DNA of 32,718 nucleotides from CAZIKB01 sp964539665. Lineage in GTDB: Bacteria > Zhuqueibacterota > Zhuqueibacteria > Oceanimicrobiales > Oceanimicrobiaceae. The notes beneath the pieces are model-generated. The model saw only the letters and a program-made list of their open reading frames with translations. It ran no database searches and was not told the DNA's origin. Both the position numbers and the translations under genes were made by a program. Shown here one piece after another: positions 15,235-24,022 of the stretch (its first letter is position 1; the number at the start of each line of letters is the position of its first letter). The stretch is from the NCBI GenBank assembly GCA_964539665.1, contig CAZIKB010000071.1:1-32718 (forward strand), written 5' to 3'.

Positions 15235-17469
15235 TTGAAGAATAAAGAAGATCCTGCATACAAAATCGTTCCACGTCAGGTTGCCAATAAATCCTCAAAA
15301 GGTACGCTGGGAAAGGCTATCAAAATGGCGTTAGCAATTGAGAGCGACGCAGTTCGGCACAACACCCAAACTTTCAACCAGAATCGCTACAAAGCTGTCA
15401 GTGAGATTGAAGACTATGAAATTCTCAAAGATCACGCCCGTGAGATCAAAGAGAAAGCTATTGCAAATTTACCTGAGTTGTTGGAGGAGCTGCAAAAAAT
15501 CGTCGAATCCAGAGGAGGTCATTTTTTCCTGGCAAAAGATGGCTCCGAGGCATGCGATTATGTCAAACAAATTTGTGAACAACATCAGGCTAAATTAGTA
15601 GTCAAAGCAAAATCGATAACCACAGAAGAGATTAAGTTAAACTGTGTTTTAGAAGCGGCCGGAATCGAGGTGGCTGAAACGGATTTAGCTGAATTTATAA
15701 TCCAACTTTCAGATGAACAACCGTCGCACATTATTGTGCCGGCGGCTCACCGCAGTCGGGAACGTATCTCTGAACTTTTTAAACAAAACTTTAATACCGA
15801 CCACCCACTGGATACCGGCGAGGATTTAACCAAATTTGCCCGTGATATTTTAAGAAAGAAATTTTTAACGGCAGATGTTGGAATCAGCGGGGCTAATTTT
15901 ATTGCTGCGGATTCCGGCACAATCTTGCTGGTTGAGAGCGAAGGAAATATCCGAATGGTCACTCAGGCGCCGTCTGTACATATTGCTATCGCGGGCGTTG
16001 AAAAGATTGTACCGAAACGACAGGATCTTGCTGTCTTTATTGAACTTCTGGCAGCAAGCGCCACGGGTCAGCCGTTGTCCTCATATACAAATGTCATCAA
16101 ACCTCCTCTGAATCTTCCACCATTTTCTTTTGATGGACGCTCCAAAAAGCCACGGGAGTTTCATTTGGTTTTATTAGATAACGGCCGGATGAAAATGCGA
16201 GATGATCCGGAGCTTCGCCCTACACTTTATTGTATTCGATGCAGCGCCTGCCTCAATTCCTGTGCGAATTTTCAGGCGGTCGGCGGCCATGCATTTGGCG
16301 GTGAGAGTTATTCCGGCGGAATTGGCGGAGCCTGGGAAGCCGGCACGGGTAAATTGGAGAATGCACGATTTGTTGAACTCTGCACGGGTTGTTGCCGTTG
16401 TATGCCGCAATGTCCGGTTCGCATTGACATTCCCTGGCTGAATACCGTTTTGCGCGACAGATTGAACCAGACCGAAGGGAGGAGGCCGCCCGTGCAAAAA
16501 CGATTTTTTGCTAACTTTTACTACATCGCAAAAATGGCCGCCAGATGGGTACCACTGTCAAATTGGTTTGGCGGTTTGTATTTGAATCGGATTCTTCTGG
16601 AAAAGAGCGTGGGTGTTGACCGTCGGAGAAGGTTTCCAACTTTAGCAAATCAGTCTCTGATAAAACAGTTTAATATCTGGACAAAAAAGCGTCCTGGAAA
16701 ATTAACGAATGATTATAAGTTGGATGTCAAAGGCAAGGCGGTTTTATTTGCTGATGTTTACACAAATTACTACCATACGAATTCTGGAATGGCAACCATC
16801 AAAGTACTGGCTAAATTGGGTGTTGATATTGGTATAAGTCGTGTCTTAGCGGAAGGAAGGGCGTCCCTGTCGCAGGGTATGAAAACTACGGCTTCGAAAC
16901 GTGCAAAAAATGTGGCTTACTATCTTGAAAAATATATCGATGATGGAATGGATATCATCGTAGTTGAGCCCAGCGTTCTCGCCCTTTTGCGTCTTGATTA
17001 TTATAATTTGCTCGAAGATGACAGGCTTTTTCAAAAATTAAAGGAGAACAGTTATGATCCAGTGGAGTATTTACTGAAGATTTTTGACGTTAATAACATA
17101 ACTCCTGATAAGGTTTTCGATATTGCAAAAACACGAGGGAAAAAGATATTTTATCATGGTCATTGCCAGCAAAAAACCATCGGCGCCTATCAGCCTATCG
17201 TCAACTTTTTAAGAAATATCGGATTTGACGTGGCGATCTCAAATGTTGAATGCTGCGGAATGGCCGGGAGTTTTGGTTATAAAACTGATTTCTATGAACT
17301 GAGTAAACGCGTTGGTGAAGATCTCCTGGACCAGATAAAACAATCAGAAACAACCAGCGGTGAGCGAATTTTAGTCGCGAGCGGAATTTCTTGTCGCGAT
17401 CAAATATTGTCAGAATTAAAACGTTCGGTTTTTCATCCGGTGGAATTATTGGAGGAAATACTAAAATAA
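15235..17469 (+). CDS. lutB: LutB-LutA fusion: LUD, two [4Fe-4S] sites and CCG domain
   Basis: Residues about 70-300 form a LUD domain (FLTADVGISGANFIAADSGT). Two ferredoxin-type clusters follow, C333-x2-C336-x2-C339-x3-C343 and C383-x2-C386-x2-C389-x3-C393. Up to here it matches LutB. From about 500 to the end it continues into a CCG-type domain (HGHC at 641-644, ECCGMAGSFG at 672-681, C720) as found in LutA and GlpC. So LutB and LutA, usually separate, are joined in one 744-residue chain, giving a two-gene set with LutC. It starts at TTG 15235, with GGAG overlapping the lutC end; the next in-frame ATG would remove 30 residues. The likely role is NAD-independent oxidation of L-lactate or a similar hydroxy acid. 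Confidence 0.88.
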   Translation: MKNKEDPAYKIVPRQVANKSSKGTLGKAIKMALAIESDAVRHNTQTFNQNRYKAVSEIEDYEILKDHAREIKEKAIANLPELLEELQKIVESRGGHFFLAKDGSEACDYVKQICEQHQAKLVVKAKSITTEEIKLNCVLEAAGIEVAETDLAEFIIQLSDEQPSHIIVPAAHRSRERISELFKQNFNTDHPLDTGEDLTKFARDILRKKFLTADVGISGANFIAADSGTILLVESEGNIRMVTQAPSVHIAIAGVEKIVPKRQDLAVFIELLAASATGQPLSSYTNVIKPPLNLPPFSFDGRSKKPREFHLVLLDNGRMKMRDDPELRPTLYCIRCSACLNSCANFQAVGGHAFGGESYSGGIGGAWEAGTGKLENARFVELCTGCCRCMPQCPVRIDIPWLNTVLRDRLNQTEGRRPPVQKRFFANFYYIAKMAARWVPLSNWFGGLYLNRILLEKSVGVDRRRRFPTLANQSLIKQFNIWTKKRPGKLTNDYKLDVKGKAVLFADVYTNYYHTNSGMATIKVLAKLGVDIGISRVLAEGRASLSQGMKTTASKRAKNVAYYLEKYIDDGMDIIVVEPSVLALLRLDYYNLLEDDRLFQKLKENSYDPVEYLLKIFDVNNITPDKVFDIAKTRGKKIFYHGHCQQKTIGAYQPIVNFLRNIGFDVAISNVECCGMAGSFGYKTDFYELSKRVGEDLLDQIKQSETTSGERILVASGISCRDQILSELKRSVFHPVELLEEILK

Positions 17470-17598
17470 TCTACGGCAGATAATTGAGAATAGCTATGAG
17501 TTGACACTGTAGAAAATTTTTTAAAGTAAGTCAAAAATATTTATAGTATGCGCGATAAAATCAATCATTATTAACCCAGAAATCGGAAGGGCTTTTAT

Positions 17599-18990
17599 AT
17601 GGATAATTCAGATAATCAAAAATGTAAAGAATTTAGTCGAAGGGATTTTATCAAAATAGGCGCAGCGGCTGGATTAGGCGCGACCATAGCTGGAGCTGCT
17701 GTCACTGGTTGTTCGAGGAACCCATCAACAACACCTGGTGCAGCGAAGGTTGATCCTGTTGATCTGGTTAAAGTGGCAGTGATTGGCGTGGGTATGCAAG
17801 GATCTGGTCATTTCAAAAATTTGTTGCGGATTGAGGGAGCGGAAATAAAAGCTGTTTGCGATTTGGTAGAAGAGAAAGTTGTACGTATGCAGGAGTGGGC
17901 GTCTGAGGCTGGAAAACCGAAACCCAAAGGTTATTTTAAAGGTGAATATGATTTTAAACGAATGTGCGCTGAAGAAGAACTCGATTTGGTTTTGACAGCA
18001 ACCCCCTGGAACTGGCACGTGCCAATTTGTTTGGAAGCCATGAAAACTGGCAGTCACGCGGCAACGGAAGTGCCTGCGGCTGTGACCCTTGAGGAGTGCT
18101 GGGAATTAGTAGAGACCGCGGAAAAATACAACAAACATTGTGTCATGCTGGAAAATGTCTGTTACATGCGGCCGGAGCTGATGATTTTAAACATGGTTAG
18201 AAAGGGACTGTTTGGCCAACTGCTACATGGAGAAGGCGCCTATAATCACGATCTGCGCAATTATAAACTGGGTGGTCTTTATGAAAACGATTGGCGCGTT
18301 TATCATTCGATGAAGCGTGACGGCAATCTGTATCCAACCCATGGTTTAGGGCCAATTGCGCAATGCATGAATATCAGTCGGGGCGACCGATTTGACTATC
18401 TGGTTTCAATGAGTTCTCCCGCTTTTGGGCTTAAAGAATATGCCACAGAAAAGTTAGGCGCGGAGCATAAATTTTCTAAAGCAAACTACAAATGTGGTGA
18501 TGTGAATACCAGTCTGATCAAAACAGCAGAGGGTAGAACGATTTACCTGGTTCATGACACCAATCTGCCGCGCCCATATAGCCGCATTAATATGATTCAG
18601 GGAACCAAAGGCATCACTCAGGGTTTCAGTGATTTAACCCATCGAAATTTAATCCATATTGAAGGGCGAAGCCCGGCACACAGGTGGGAACCTTTGACTA
18701 ACATGGAGGAAGAGTTTGAACATCCATTAATCAAGGAAGCGCAAAAACTGTCTGAAGGCGCCGGCCACGGTGGCGCTGATTTTATTGAAGATTATCGTTT
18801 GATCCATTGTTTGTGCAATGGTCTGCCAACCGATATGGATGTTTACGACGCGGTGGACTGGAGCGTGGTTTCTCATTTAACCGAAGTGTCTGTTGCGAAT
18901 CGCTCAAAGCCAGTGGATTTTCCTGACTTCACTCGCGGGTTGTGGAAAACCAGGAAACCACTGGGAATAATTGGAGAAGACCAGTCCTGA
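17599..18990 (+). CDS. Tat-exported Gfo/Idh/MocA protein, GH109-like
   Basis: A twin-arginine signal (SRRDFIK at 13-19) leads to a possible lipobox ending at Cys38 (VTGC). A Rossmann nucleotide-binding start follows (VIGVGMQGSGH, 61-71). The blocks EVPAAVTLEECWELVETAEK (157-176), LENVCYM (184-190) and YPTHGLGP (245-252) are characteristic of glycoside hydrolase family 109. These NAD-dependent enzymes cleave alpha-N-acetylgalactosaminides by an oxidation-elimination mechanism. Tat export suits a protein carrying a bound NAD. The next gene overlaps its stop by one base (TGATG). The substrate is inferred from family; a simple sugar dehydrogenase is the alternative. GGAAGGG lies upstream of the ATG. 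Confidence 0.75.
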   Translation: MDNSDNQKCKEFSRRDFIKIGAAAGLGATIAGAAVTGCSRNPSTTPGAAKVDPVDLVKVAVIGVGMQGSGHFKNLLRIEGAEIKAVCDLVEEKVVRMQEWASEAGKPKPKGYFKGEYDFKRMCAEEELDLVLTATPWNWHVPICLEAMKTGSHAATEVPAAVTLEECWELVETAEKYNKHCVMLENVCYMRPELMILNMVRKGLFGQLLHGEGAYNHDLRNYKLGGLYENDWRVYHSMKRDGNLYPTHGLGPIAQCMNISRGDRFDYLVSMSSPAFGLKEYATEKLGAEHKFSKANYKCGDVNTSLIKTAEGRTIYLVHDTNLPRPYSRINMIQGTKGITQGFSDLTHRNLIHIEGRSPAHRWEPLTNMEEEFEHPLIKEAQKLSEGAGHGGADFIEDYRLIHCLCNGLPTDMDVYDAVDWSVVSHLTEVSVANRSKPVDFPDFTRGLWKTRKPLGIIGEDQS

Positions 18991-19736
18991 TGAAATGGCT
19001 ATTGGCTTTGTTTGTTATGGGTGTTGGTTTTTTGACGAATCTAAGCTGTTACGAGAAAAATGATAGGGCTGTTAGTGAAGAAGTAGAAGTGATTTCTACA
19101 ACAGAGGAACGTACAAAAGCAATAATCGCCAATGAAGCAAGGTTAACGTTTTTACTCATTCTTAATCCTGAAGTGTACCGAGCGACCGATTACGGTGAGC
19201 CGCCGCAGATCGCAATATGGTTAGAACAACCGGTTAGTGGCAGAATCAGAACAGTATGGGTGACGAGGCGCACTGCAAAAGGTGACTGGGCTGGCAAAGT
19301 TGAATGCCTGACGGCGCTACCCTTTTGGGTGAGTCGTTATAACCTCGAGACTGAAACGAAAGGGCCGCCCACTTTTCGCATGCAATTAACCGACGCCATA
19401 ACCGGAGCCACACCAAAACATGAGTTGACTATAAATACCAGTATTCCAAAAGGCAGTGAGTGGGATTATTATATTGAGGTCAATGTGTCGGCAGATTACA
19501 ATGAGGCTTTTCCTGCGATATTATGGAACGGTATGCCTGATCCAGATGGCAACGGCCAACCGTCTCTGGTTTACAGTGGACAAGTCAGGGCTCATTCGAG
19601 AGTTGATTCTATCCCGCAATTAATCGGGCGTACGAAACAGTGGCAGACGGTTGACCACATTGTTGATGATATTATTAAAATCACAAGCGCCAAAAATCTG
19701 TTTTCTAAAATTGAAGTTTCTTGTGATGCAAAGTGA
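18990..19736 (+). CDS. Hypothetical lipoprotein, DUF2271-like
   Basis: The start is ATG 18990, overlapping the GH109-like stop by one base, which implies translational coupling. An upstream in-frame ATG at 18942 lies inside the previous gene and would bury the signal. Residues 1-20 form a signal peptide ending in NLSC, a weak lipobox with Cys20. The body has conserved-looking blocks (IAIWLEQPVSGRIRTVWVTR, DAITGATPKHE, YYIEVNVSADYNEAFP) that remind me of DUF2271 periplasmic proteins, in which a TGAT motif is typical. Function is unknown. The coupling suggests it works with the GH109-like protein in the periplasm. Confidence 0.7.
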   Translation: MKWLLALFVMGVGFLTNLSCYEKNDRAVSEEVEVISTTEERTKAIIANEARLTFLLILNPEVYRATDYGEPPQIAIWLEQPVSGRIRTVWVTRRTAKGDWAGKVECLTALPFWVSRYNLETETKGPPTFRMQLTDAITGATPKHELTINTSIPKGSEWDYYIEVNVSADYNEAFPAILWNGMPDPDGNGQPSLVYSGQVRAHSRVDSIPQLIGRTKQWQTVDHIVDDIIKITSAKNLFSKIEVSCDAK

Positions 19737-19818
19737 TGTAGAGATTTAATGAGTATCACTGGTTGACGACAGTTAATGATGTTTGCGCATCTTAAACGGT
19801 GCTGAGGAAGGAGGAATT

Positions 19819-22800
19819 TTGAAAAATTATATTAACATCCTGGCATGGTTTTTCTGTGCTTTACTTTTATTGAATTGCATAAATCAAACAAATGTCTTCG
19901 CGTCCAACGATTGGGAAGATCCCCGGATTATTAGCAAAAATAAACAACCACCGCATGCTACTTTAATTCCGTATGCGAATCAAAAAACTGCCCTGGCAGG
20001 CATTCGTCACGCTTCAAAGTTCTATAAATCTCTCAATGGCCATTGGAAGTTCCACTGGGTGCGGAAACCAGCGGATAGGCCAACGGAATTTTATAAGCCT
20101 GATTATGCCATCGGTGACTGGCAAGAAATCCCGGTCCCGGGCAATTGGCAGATGCACGGCTACGGCATACCGATTTATTTGAATATTCCTTATGCGTTTG
20201 AAATGAATCCGCCCTACATTCAACATGATTACAATCCGGTTGGATCTTATCGAACCGAGTTCACGATTCCCACAGAATGGCAGGGCCAACAGGTGTTTGT
20301 GAATTTTGACGGCGTGGAATCGGCTTTTTATTTATGGATTAACGGCCAGAAGGTAGGATACAGCCAGGGCAGCCGGACGCCGGCAGAATTTAATATCACT
20401 CCCTTTCTTCAGCAGGGCAACAATATTCTGGCAGCAGAAGTGTACCGCTGGTCGGACGGCTCATATCTGGAATGCCAGGATTTCTGGCGCTTGAGCGGCA
20501 TTTACAGGAATGTCTATTTGTACTCAACACCGTCGGTGCATATTCGTGACTTTGAGGTGAAATCCGATCTTGATGAGCAGTACCGCAATGCAGCGCTGTA
20601 CGTAATCGCCCGGATTCATAATTATGGTGATTCTGCTGTCTGGAATCCAAATGTTGAAGTGAGCCTTTTAGACGGGGCGGGAAGGCCGGTTGGCGCAGAC
20701 ATCCTCATGGAGGGTAGGGGAGTCTACATTGCGCCGGGAGCAGAAACCATAGTCAAAATGAAAGCCAATATCACTAATCCTCACAAATGGTCGGCGGAAA
20801 CACCTTATTTATATACTGTTTTGTTGTCTCTCAAAGATGGCGATGGCAAGCTTTTGGAGATGGAAAGCTGCAAATTCGGTTTCAGAGAAGTGGAAATCAA
20901 AAATGGCCAGCTTCTGGTAAATGGCGCTGCTATTCTGATAAAAGGAGTCAATCGGCATGAACACGATCCTGTGACCGGGCATTATGTGACCAGAAAATCC
21001 ATGATTAAAGATATTGAGCTCATGAAGCAATTCAACATCAACACCGTCCGTACCTGCCATTATCCGGATGATCCGCTCTGGTATGAACTGTGTGATCAAT
21101 TTGGTCTCTACATCATCGATGAAGCCAACATTGAATCCCACGGTTTGGGATATAAGCCCGATGTTACCCTGGCTAACATGCCAGAGTGGAAAGATGCCCA
21201 TCTGGATCGAATTAAGCGTATGGTGGAGCGCGATAAAAACCACTCTTGCGTTATTATCTGGTCCATGGGTAACGAAGCCGGTGACGGAACATCCTTTGAG
21301 GCTGCCAGCGAATGGATCCACCAGCGTGATCCGTCGCGGCCGGTGCATTATGAACGTGCACTAAAGAGATCGCACACAGATATTTACTGCCCCATGTATG
21401 CCAGCATAGAGAGAATTACGGAATATGCTCAATCAAAACCAGACCGTCCTCTCATTCTATGTGGATATGCCCATGCTATGGGTAACTCGGTTGGCAATTT
21501 GCAGGATTACTGGGACGCCATCGAAAAGTATGACCATCTTCAGGGCGGCAGTATCTGGGATTGGGTTGATCAGGGACTGTTAAAAGAGACCGGGGATGGC
21601 AGAGAATATTGGGCCTACGGCGGTGATTTCGGCGAAGATAGGCATGATAACAATTTCTGTATCAACGGCCTGGTGATGCCTGATCGCGGCGTTACTCCCA
21701 AATTGATGGAAGTGAAAAAAGTTTATCAATATGTTAAAATGATGCCGGTTGATCTGAAAGCAGGCAGGATTAAAATTACCAATCGTTATGATTTTATTGA
21801 CCTGAACAGGTTTATTATTAATTGGCAGGTGCTCGGTGATGGAACACCCGTACTGAAAGGAACCTATCCCAATCCAGAGCTTGCTCCTGGTGAAGACAAG
21901 ATTTATGATTTTGATGTCTCATCAATTCAGCCGCAAGCAGGGATGGAATATCTCTTAAATATTCGGGTACTCACCGCTGAAGCCGCCCCGCTGGTCCCTC
22001 AGGGACATGAAGTAGCCGTTGAACAGTTTGTGCTCCCGTTGAAAAAGGAAGTTGCTGAGACAGAGGTTTCAAGCCTTCCTCCGTTGGATTTAACAGAGGA
22101 CGATGAAAAAGTGATCATTTCAGGGCGGGATTTCAAAATCCAATTTGATAAAGGCTCGGGCATCCTGTCATCTTATTTGTTAAAAGATGTGGAGCTTTTG
22201 GTTAATGGCCTGGAACCCAACTTTTGGCGGGCGCCAACAGACAATGATTTCGGATACCGTATGCACGAAAAATGTGCTGTTTGGCAGCATGCAGGAGGAA
22301 ACAAGGTGCTCAAAAACTTCACGATAAAAAGAATGAATGACAGGGAGTTTCAGGTTAATTCTGAATTTGCATTGTCAGACGTCAATTCAAAGCAGGAATT
22401 TACTTATCGCATACTTGGAAGCGGAGATATAATCGTTGAAACTCATTTTGTTCCTGGAGAAGGCGAGCTTCCTGAATTGCCTCGATTTGGCTTAAAAATG
22501 CACATGCCGCAAGCTTTCGACCAGGTGCAATGGTATGGCAGAGGCCCTCATGAAAATTACTGTGACCGCAAAACAAGCGCATTAGTGGGATTATATCAAA
22601 GCACAGTTCGGGAGCAGTATGTGCCTTACATCAGTCCTCAGGAGAATGGTTATAAAACCGATGTCAGATGGATTGCTCTGACTAACGATAAGGGCGTCGG
22701 CTTATTGGCTGTCGGTATGCCGTTGCTGTGCTTTTCAGCGCTACCGTTTACAAACGAAGATTTGACGCAGGAAAGCCGTGGAACCATGCATACGGTTGAT

Positions 22801-23004
22801 CTTCAGGAAAGGGATTTTGTAGCATTGAATCTCGACCTAAAGCAAATGGGCGTCGGTGGTGATAACTCCTGGGGAGCAAAGCCTCATCCGCAGTATCAAT
22901 TGCCCGCAAAAGAATACCGTTTCTCGTTACGACTACGACCTTTTTCGAAGGATGATAATTTGCTTGAACTGAGTAATGAAAAATTTGATATAAACCAAAA
23001 TTGA
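19819..23004 (+). CDS. Exported GH2 LacZ-like protein with nucleophile Glu replaced by Gly
   Basis: It aligns by eye along the LacZ (GH2) family: jelly-roll RWSDGSYLECQDFWRLSGIY, TIM-barrel DEANIESHG, acid/base in IWSMGNEAGDG (Glu486), and HAMGNS. LacZ reads ILCEYAHAMGNS around its catalytic nucleophile (E. coli Glu537); this protein reads ILCGYAHAMGNS, with Gly549 (GGA at 21463-21465). All neighbouring active-site residues are kept, so it may be inactive, glycosynthase-like, or a sequence error. I start at TTG 19819 because AAGGAGG (19808-19814) lies just before it; TTG 19783 would add 12 residues before the signal. The signal peptide (about 6-19, cleavage near VFA) gives an exported 1061-residue precursor, unlike cytoplasmic E. 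coli LacZ. Confidence 0.92.
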   Translation: MKNYINILAWFFCALLLLNCINQTNVFASNDWEDPRIISKNKQPPHATLIPYANQKTALAGIRHASKFYKSLNGHWKFHWVRKPADRPTEFYKPDYAIGDWQEIPVPGNWQMHGYGIPIYLNIPYAFEMNPPYIQHDYNPVGSYRTEFTIPTEWQGQQVFVNFDGVESAFYLWINGQKVGYSQGSRTPAEFNITPFLQQGNNILAAEVYRWSDGSYLECQDFWRLSGIYRNVYLYSTPSVHIRDFEVKSDLDEQYRNAALYVIARIHNYGDSAVWNPNVEVSLLDGAGRPVGADILMEGRGVYIAPGAETIVKMKANITNPHKWSAETPYLYTVLLSLKDGDGKLLEMESCKFGFREVEIKNGQLLVNGAAILIKGVNRHEHDPVTGHYVTRKSMIKDIELMKQFNINTVRTCHYPDDPLWYELCDQFGLYIIDEANIESHGLGYKPDVTLANMPEWKDAHLDRIKRMVERDKNHSCVIIWSMGNEAGDGTSFEAASEWIHQRDPSRPVHYERALKRSHTDIYCPMYASIERITEYAQSKPDRPLILCGYAHAMGNSVGNLQDYWDAIEKYDHLQGGSIWDWVDQGLLKETGDGREYWAYGGDFGEDRHDNNFCINGLVMPDRGVTPKLMEVKKVYQYVKMMPVDLKAGRIKITNRYDFIDLNRFIINWQVLGDGTPVLKGTYPNPELAPGEDKIYDFDVSSIQPQAGMEYLLNIRVLTAEAAPLVPQGHEVAVEQFVLPLKKEVAETEVSSLPPLDLTEDDEKVIISGRDFKIQFDKGSGILSSYLLKDVELLVNGLEPNFWRAPTDNDFGYRMHEKCAVWQHAGGNKVLKNFTIKRMNDREFQVNSEFALSDVNSKQEFTYRILGSGDIIVETHFVPGEGELPELPRFGLKMHMPQAFDQVQWYGRGPHENYCDRKTSALVGLYQSTVREQYVPYISPQENGYKTDVRWIALTNDKGVGLLAVGMPLLCFSALPFTNEDLTQESRGTMHTVDLQERDFVALNLDLKQMGVGGDNSWGAKPHPQYQLPAKEYRFSLRLRPFSKDDNLLELSNEKFDINQN

Positions 23005-23122
23005 GTGATTAATGCCTGAATTGCCTCGCACCAAACAACTGAATTCTGTGCTAATAAAACCGCTGGCCCGGATTGTAATCTGGCCTGCACTAATGTTTTT
23101 ATCTTGAAAAAGCCGCATTGTT

Positions 23123-23944
23123 ATGAAAAGTAAAAGGTCTTTAATTCAATTAATTCTAATTATTCTTTTCACAAGCCATAACGCATCGGTTCTGGCGCAG
23201 GTAATAATTGATTCTACTCGAATTATCAGAGTGCTTTCTTATAATATTCTGCATGGTGCAACTCTAAAGAAAGATTTCAACCTTGAACTTATTGCAAATG
23301 TGATAAAAAAAACTTCACCAGACATTGTTGCTCTGCAGGAGGTCGATTTTAAGACAAATCGTGCAAGGGTAATGGATCTGGCGACCAGGTTAGGTTATTT
23401 AACGGATTTGGCGCCGCTGTTTGGCAAAGCCATGGCGTATGACGGAGGGGAATATGGTGAAGGAATACTGTCGAGGTTTTCTTTTAAGCAAACAAAAATA
23501 AATCCACTACCGCATTCTCCGGAGCACGAACCACGTACTGCCCTGGAAGTATTGATTGAACTACCAACGGGGGATGAAATTCTCTTTGTTGGAACGCACC
23601 TGGATCATACGAGCGATCCAACGGATCGAATTGACCAGGCTGAACGCATCAATGAGTTATTTGCTGATAATTCCATTCCAACAATTTTAGCTGGTGATCT
23701 TAATGCTACTCCAGATAGTGATCCTATTAAAATATTGACCAGAAAGTGGACGGATGCTAGCGCTGAGTGGCCATCACTAACCTTCCCTTCAAGTGAACCA
23801 ATAAAAAGGATTGATTATGTTATGTTTCTCCCGGCTAATCGCTGGCGGGTTCTTGAATCAACCGTTATTGACGAAAAAGTTGCTTCTGATCATTGTCCCC
23901 TGCTGGTTGTTTTGGAGTTGCTGCAGAATGGAGAGAGAAAATAG
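23123..23944 (+). CDS. Exported endonuclease/exonuclease/phosphatase-fold hydrolase
   Basis: All EEP-superfamily motifs are present: SYNILHG (Asn41), ALQEVD (Glu73), GEGILSR (113-118 region), THLDH (His159), AGDLNATPDSD (Asp192, Asn194), RIDYV (Asp231) and SDHCPL (Asp256-His257). These build a divalent-metal site that cleaves phosphodiester or phosphomonoester bonds. A signal peptide with cleavage after VLA (23-25) exports it. The substrate cannot be told from sequence; nucleic acid, phosphoinositol-type or sugar phosphate are all known in the family. Its place between a GH2 gene and a symporter suggests it removes a phosphate-containing part of the imported nutrient or its carrier. Confidence 0.85.
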   Translation: MKSKRSLIQLILIILFTSHNASVLAQVIIDSTRIIRVLSYNILHGATLKKDFNLELIANVIKKTSPDIVALQEVDFKTNRARVMDLATRLGYLTDLAPLFGKAMAYDGGEYGEGILSRFSFKQTKINPLPHSPEHEPRTALEVLIELPTGDEILFVGTHLDHTSDPTDRIDQAERINELFADNSIPTILAGDLNATPDSDPIKILTRKWTDASAEWPSLTFPSSEPIKRIDYVMFLPANRWRVLESTVIDEKVASDHCPLLVVLELLQNGERK

Positions 23945-24022
23945 CCAATGCTAATAATATGTCATGAGTAAGGTGTATGCTTAGATAATTCAAGACTATA
24001 CCAAAATTTGAGGTGGGAATAG

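Noticed and set aside
17501..17527. TTGACA at 17501 as a promoter for the GH109-like gene
   Set aside because: The best -10 (TAAAGT at 17522) is only 15 bases away and matches 4 of 6; the next good -10 (TATAGT at 17542) is too far.
18942..18989. Upstream ATG for the lipoprotein gene
   Set aside because: It would place 16 polar residues before the signal peptide; the TGATG overlap at 18990 is the more natural start.
20809..21348. 179-codon minus-strand open frame inside the GH2 gene
   Set aside because: It lies opposite the most conserved part of the GH2 barrel; no ribosome site or recognisable domain.
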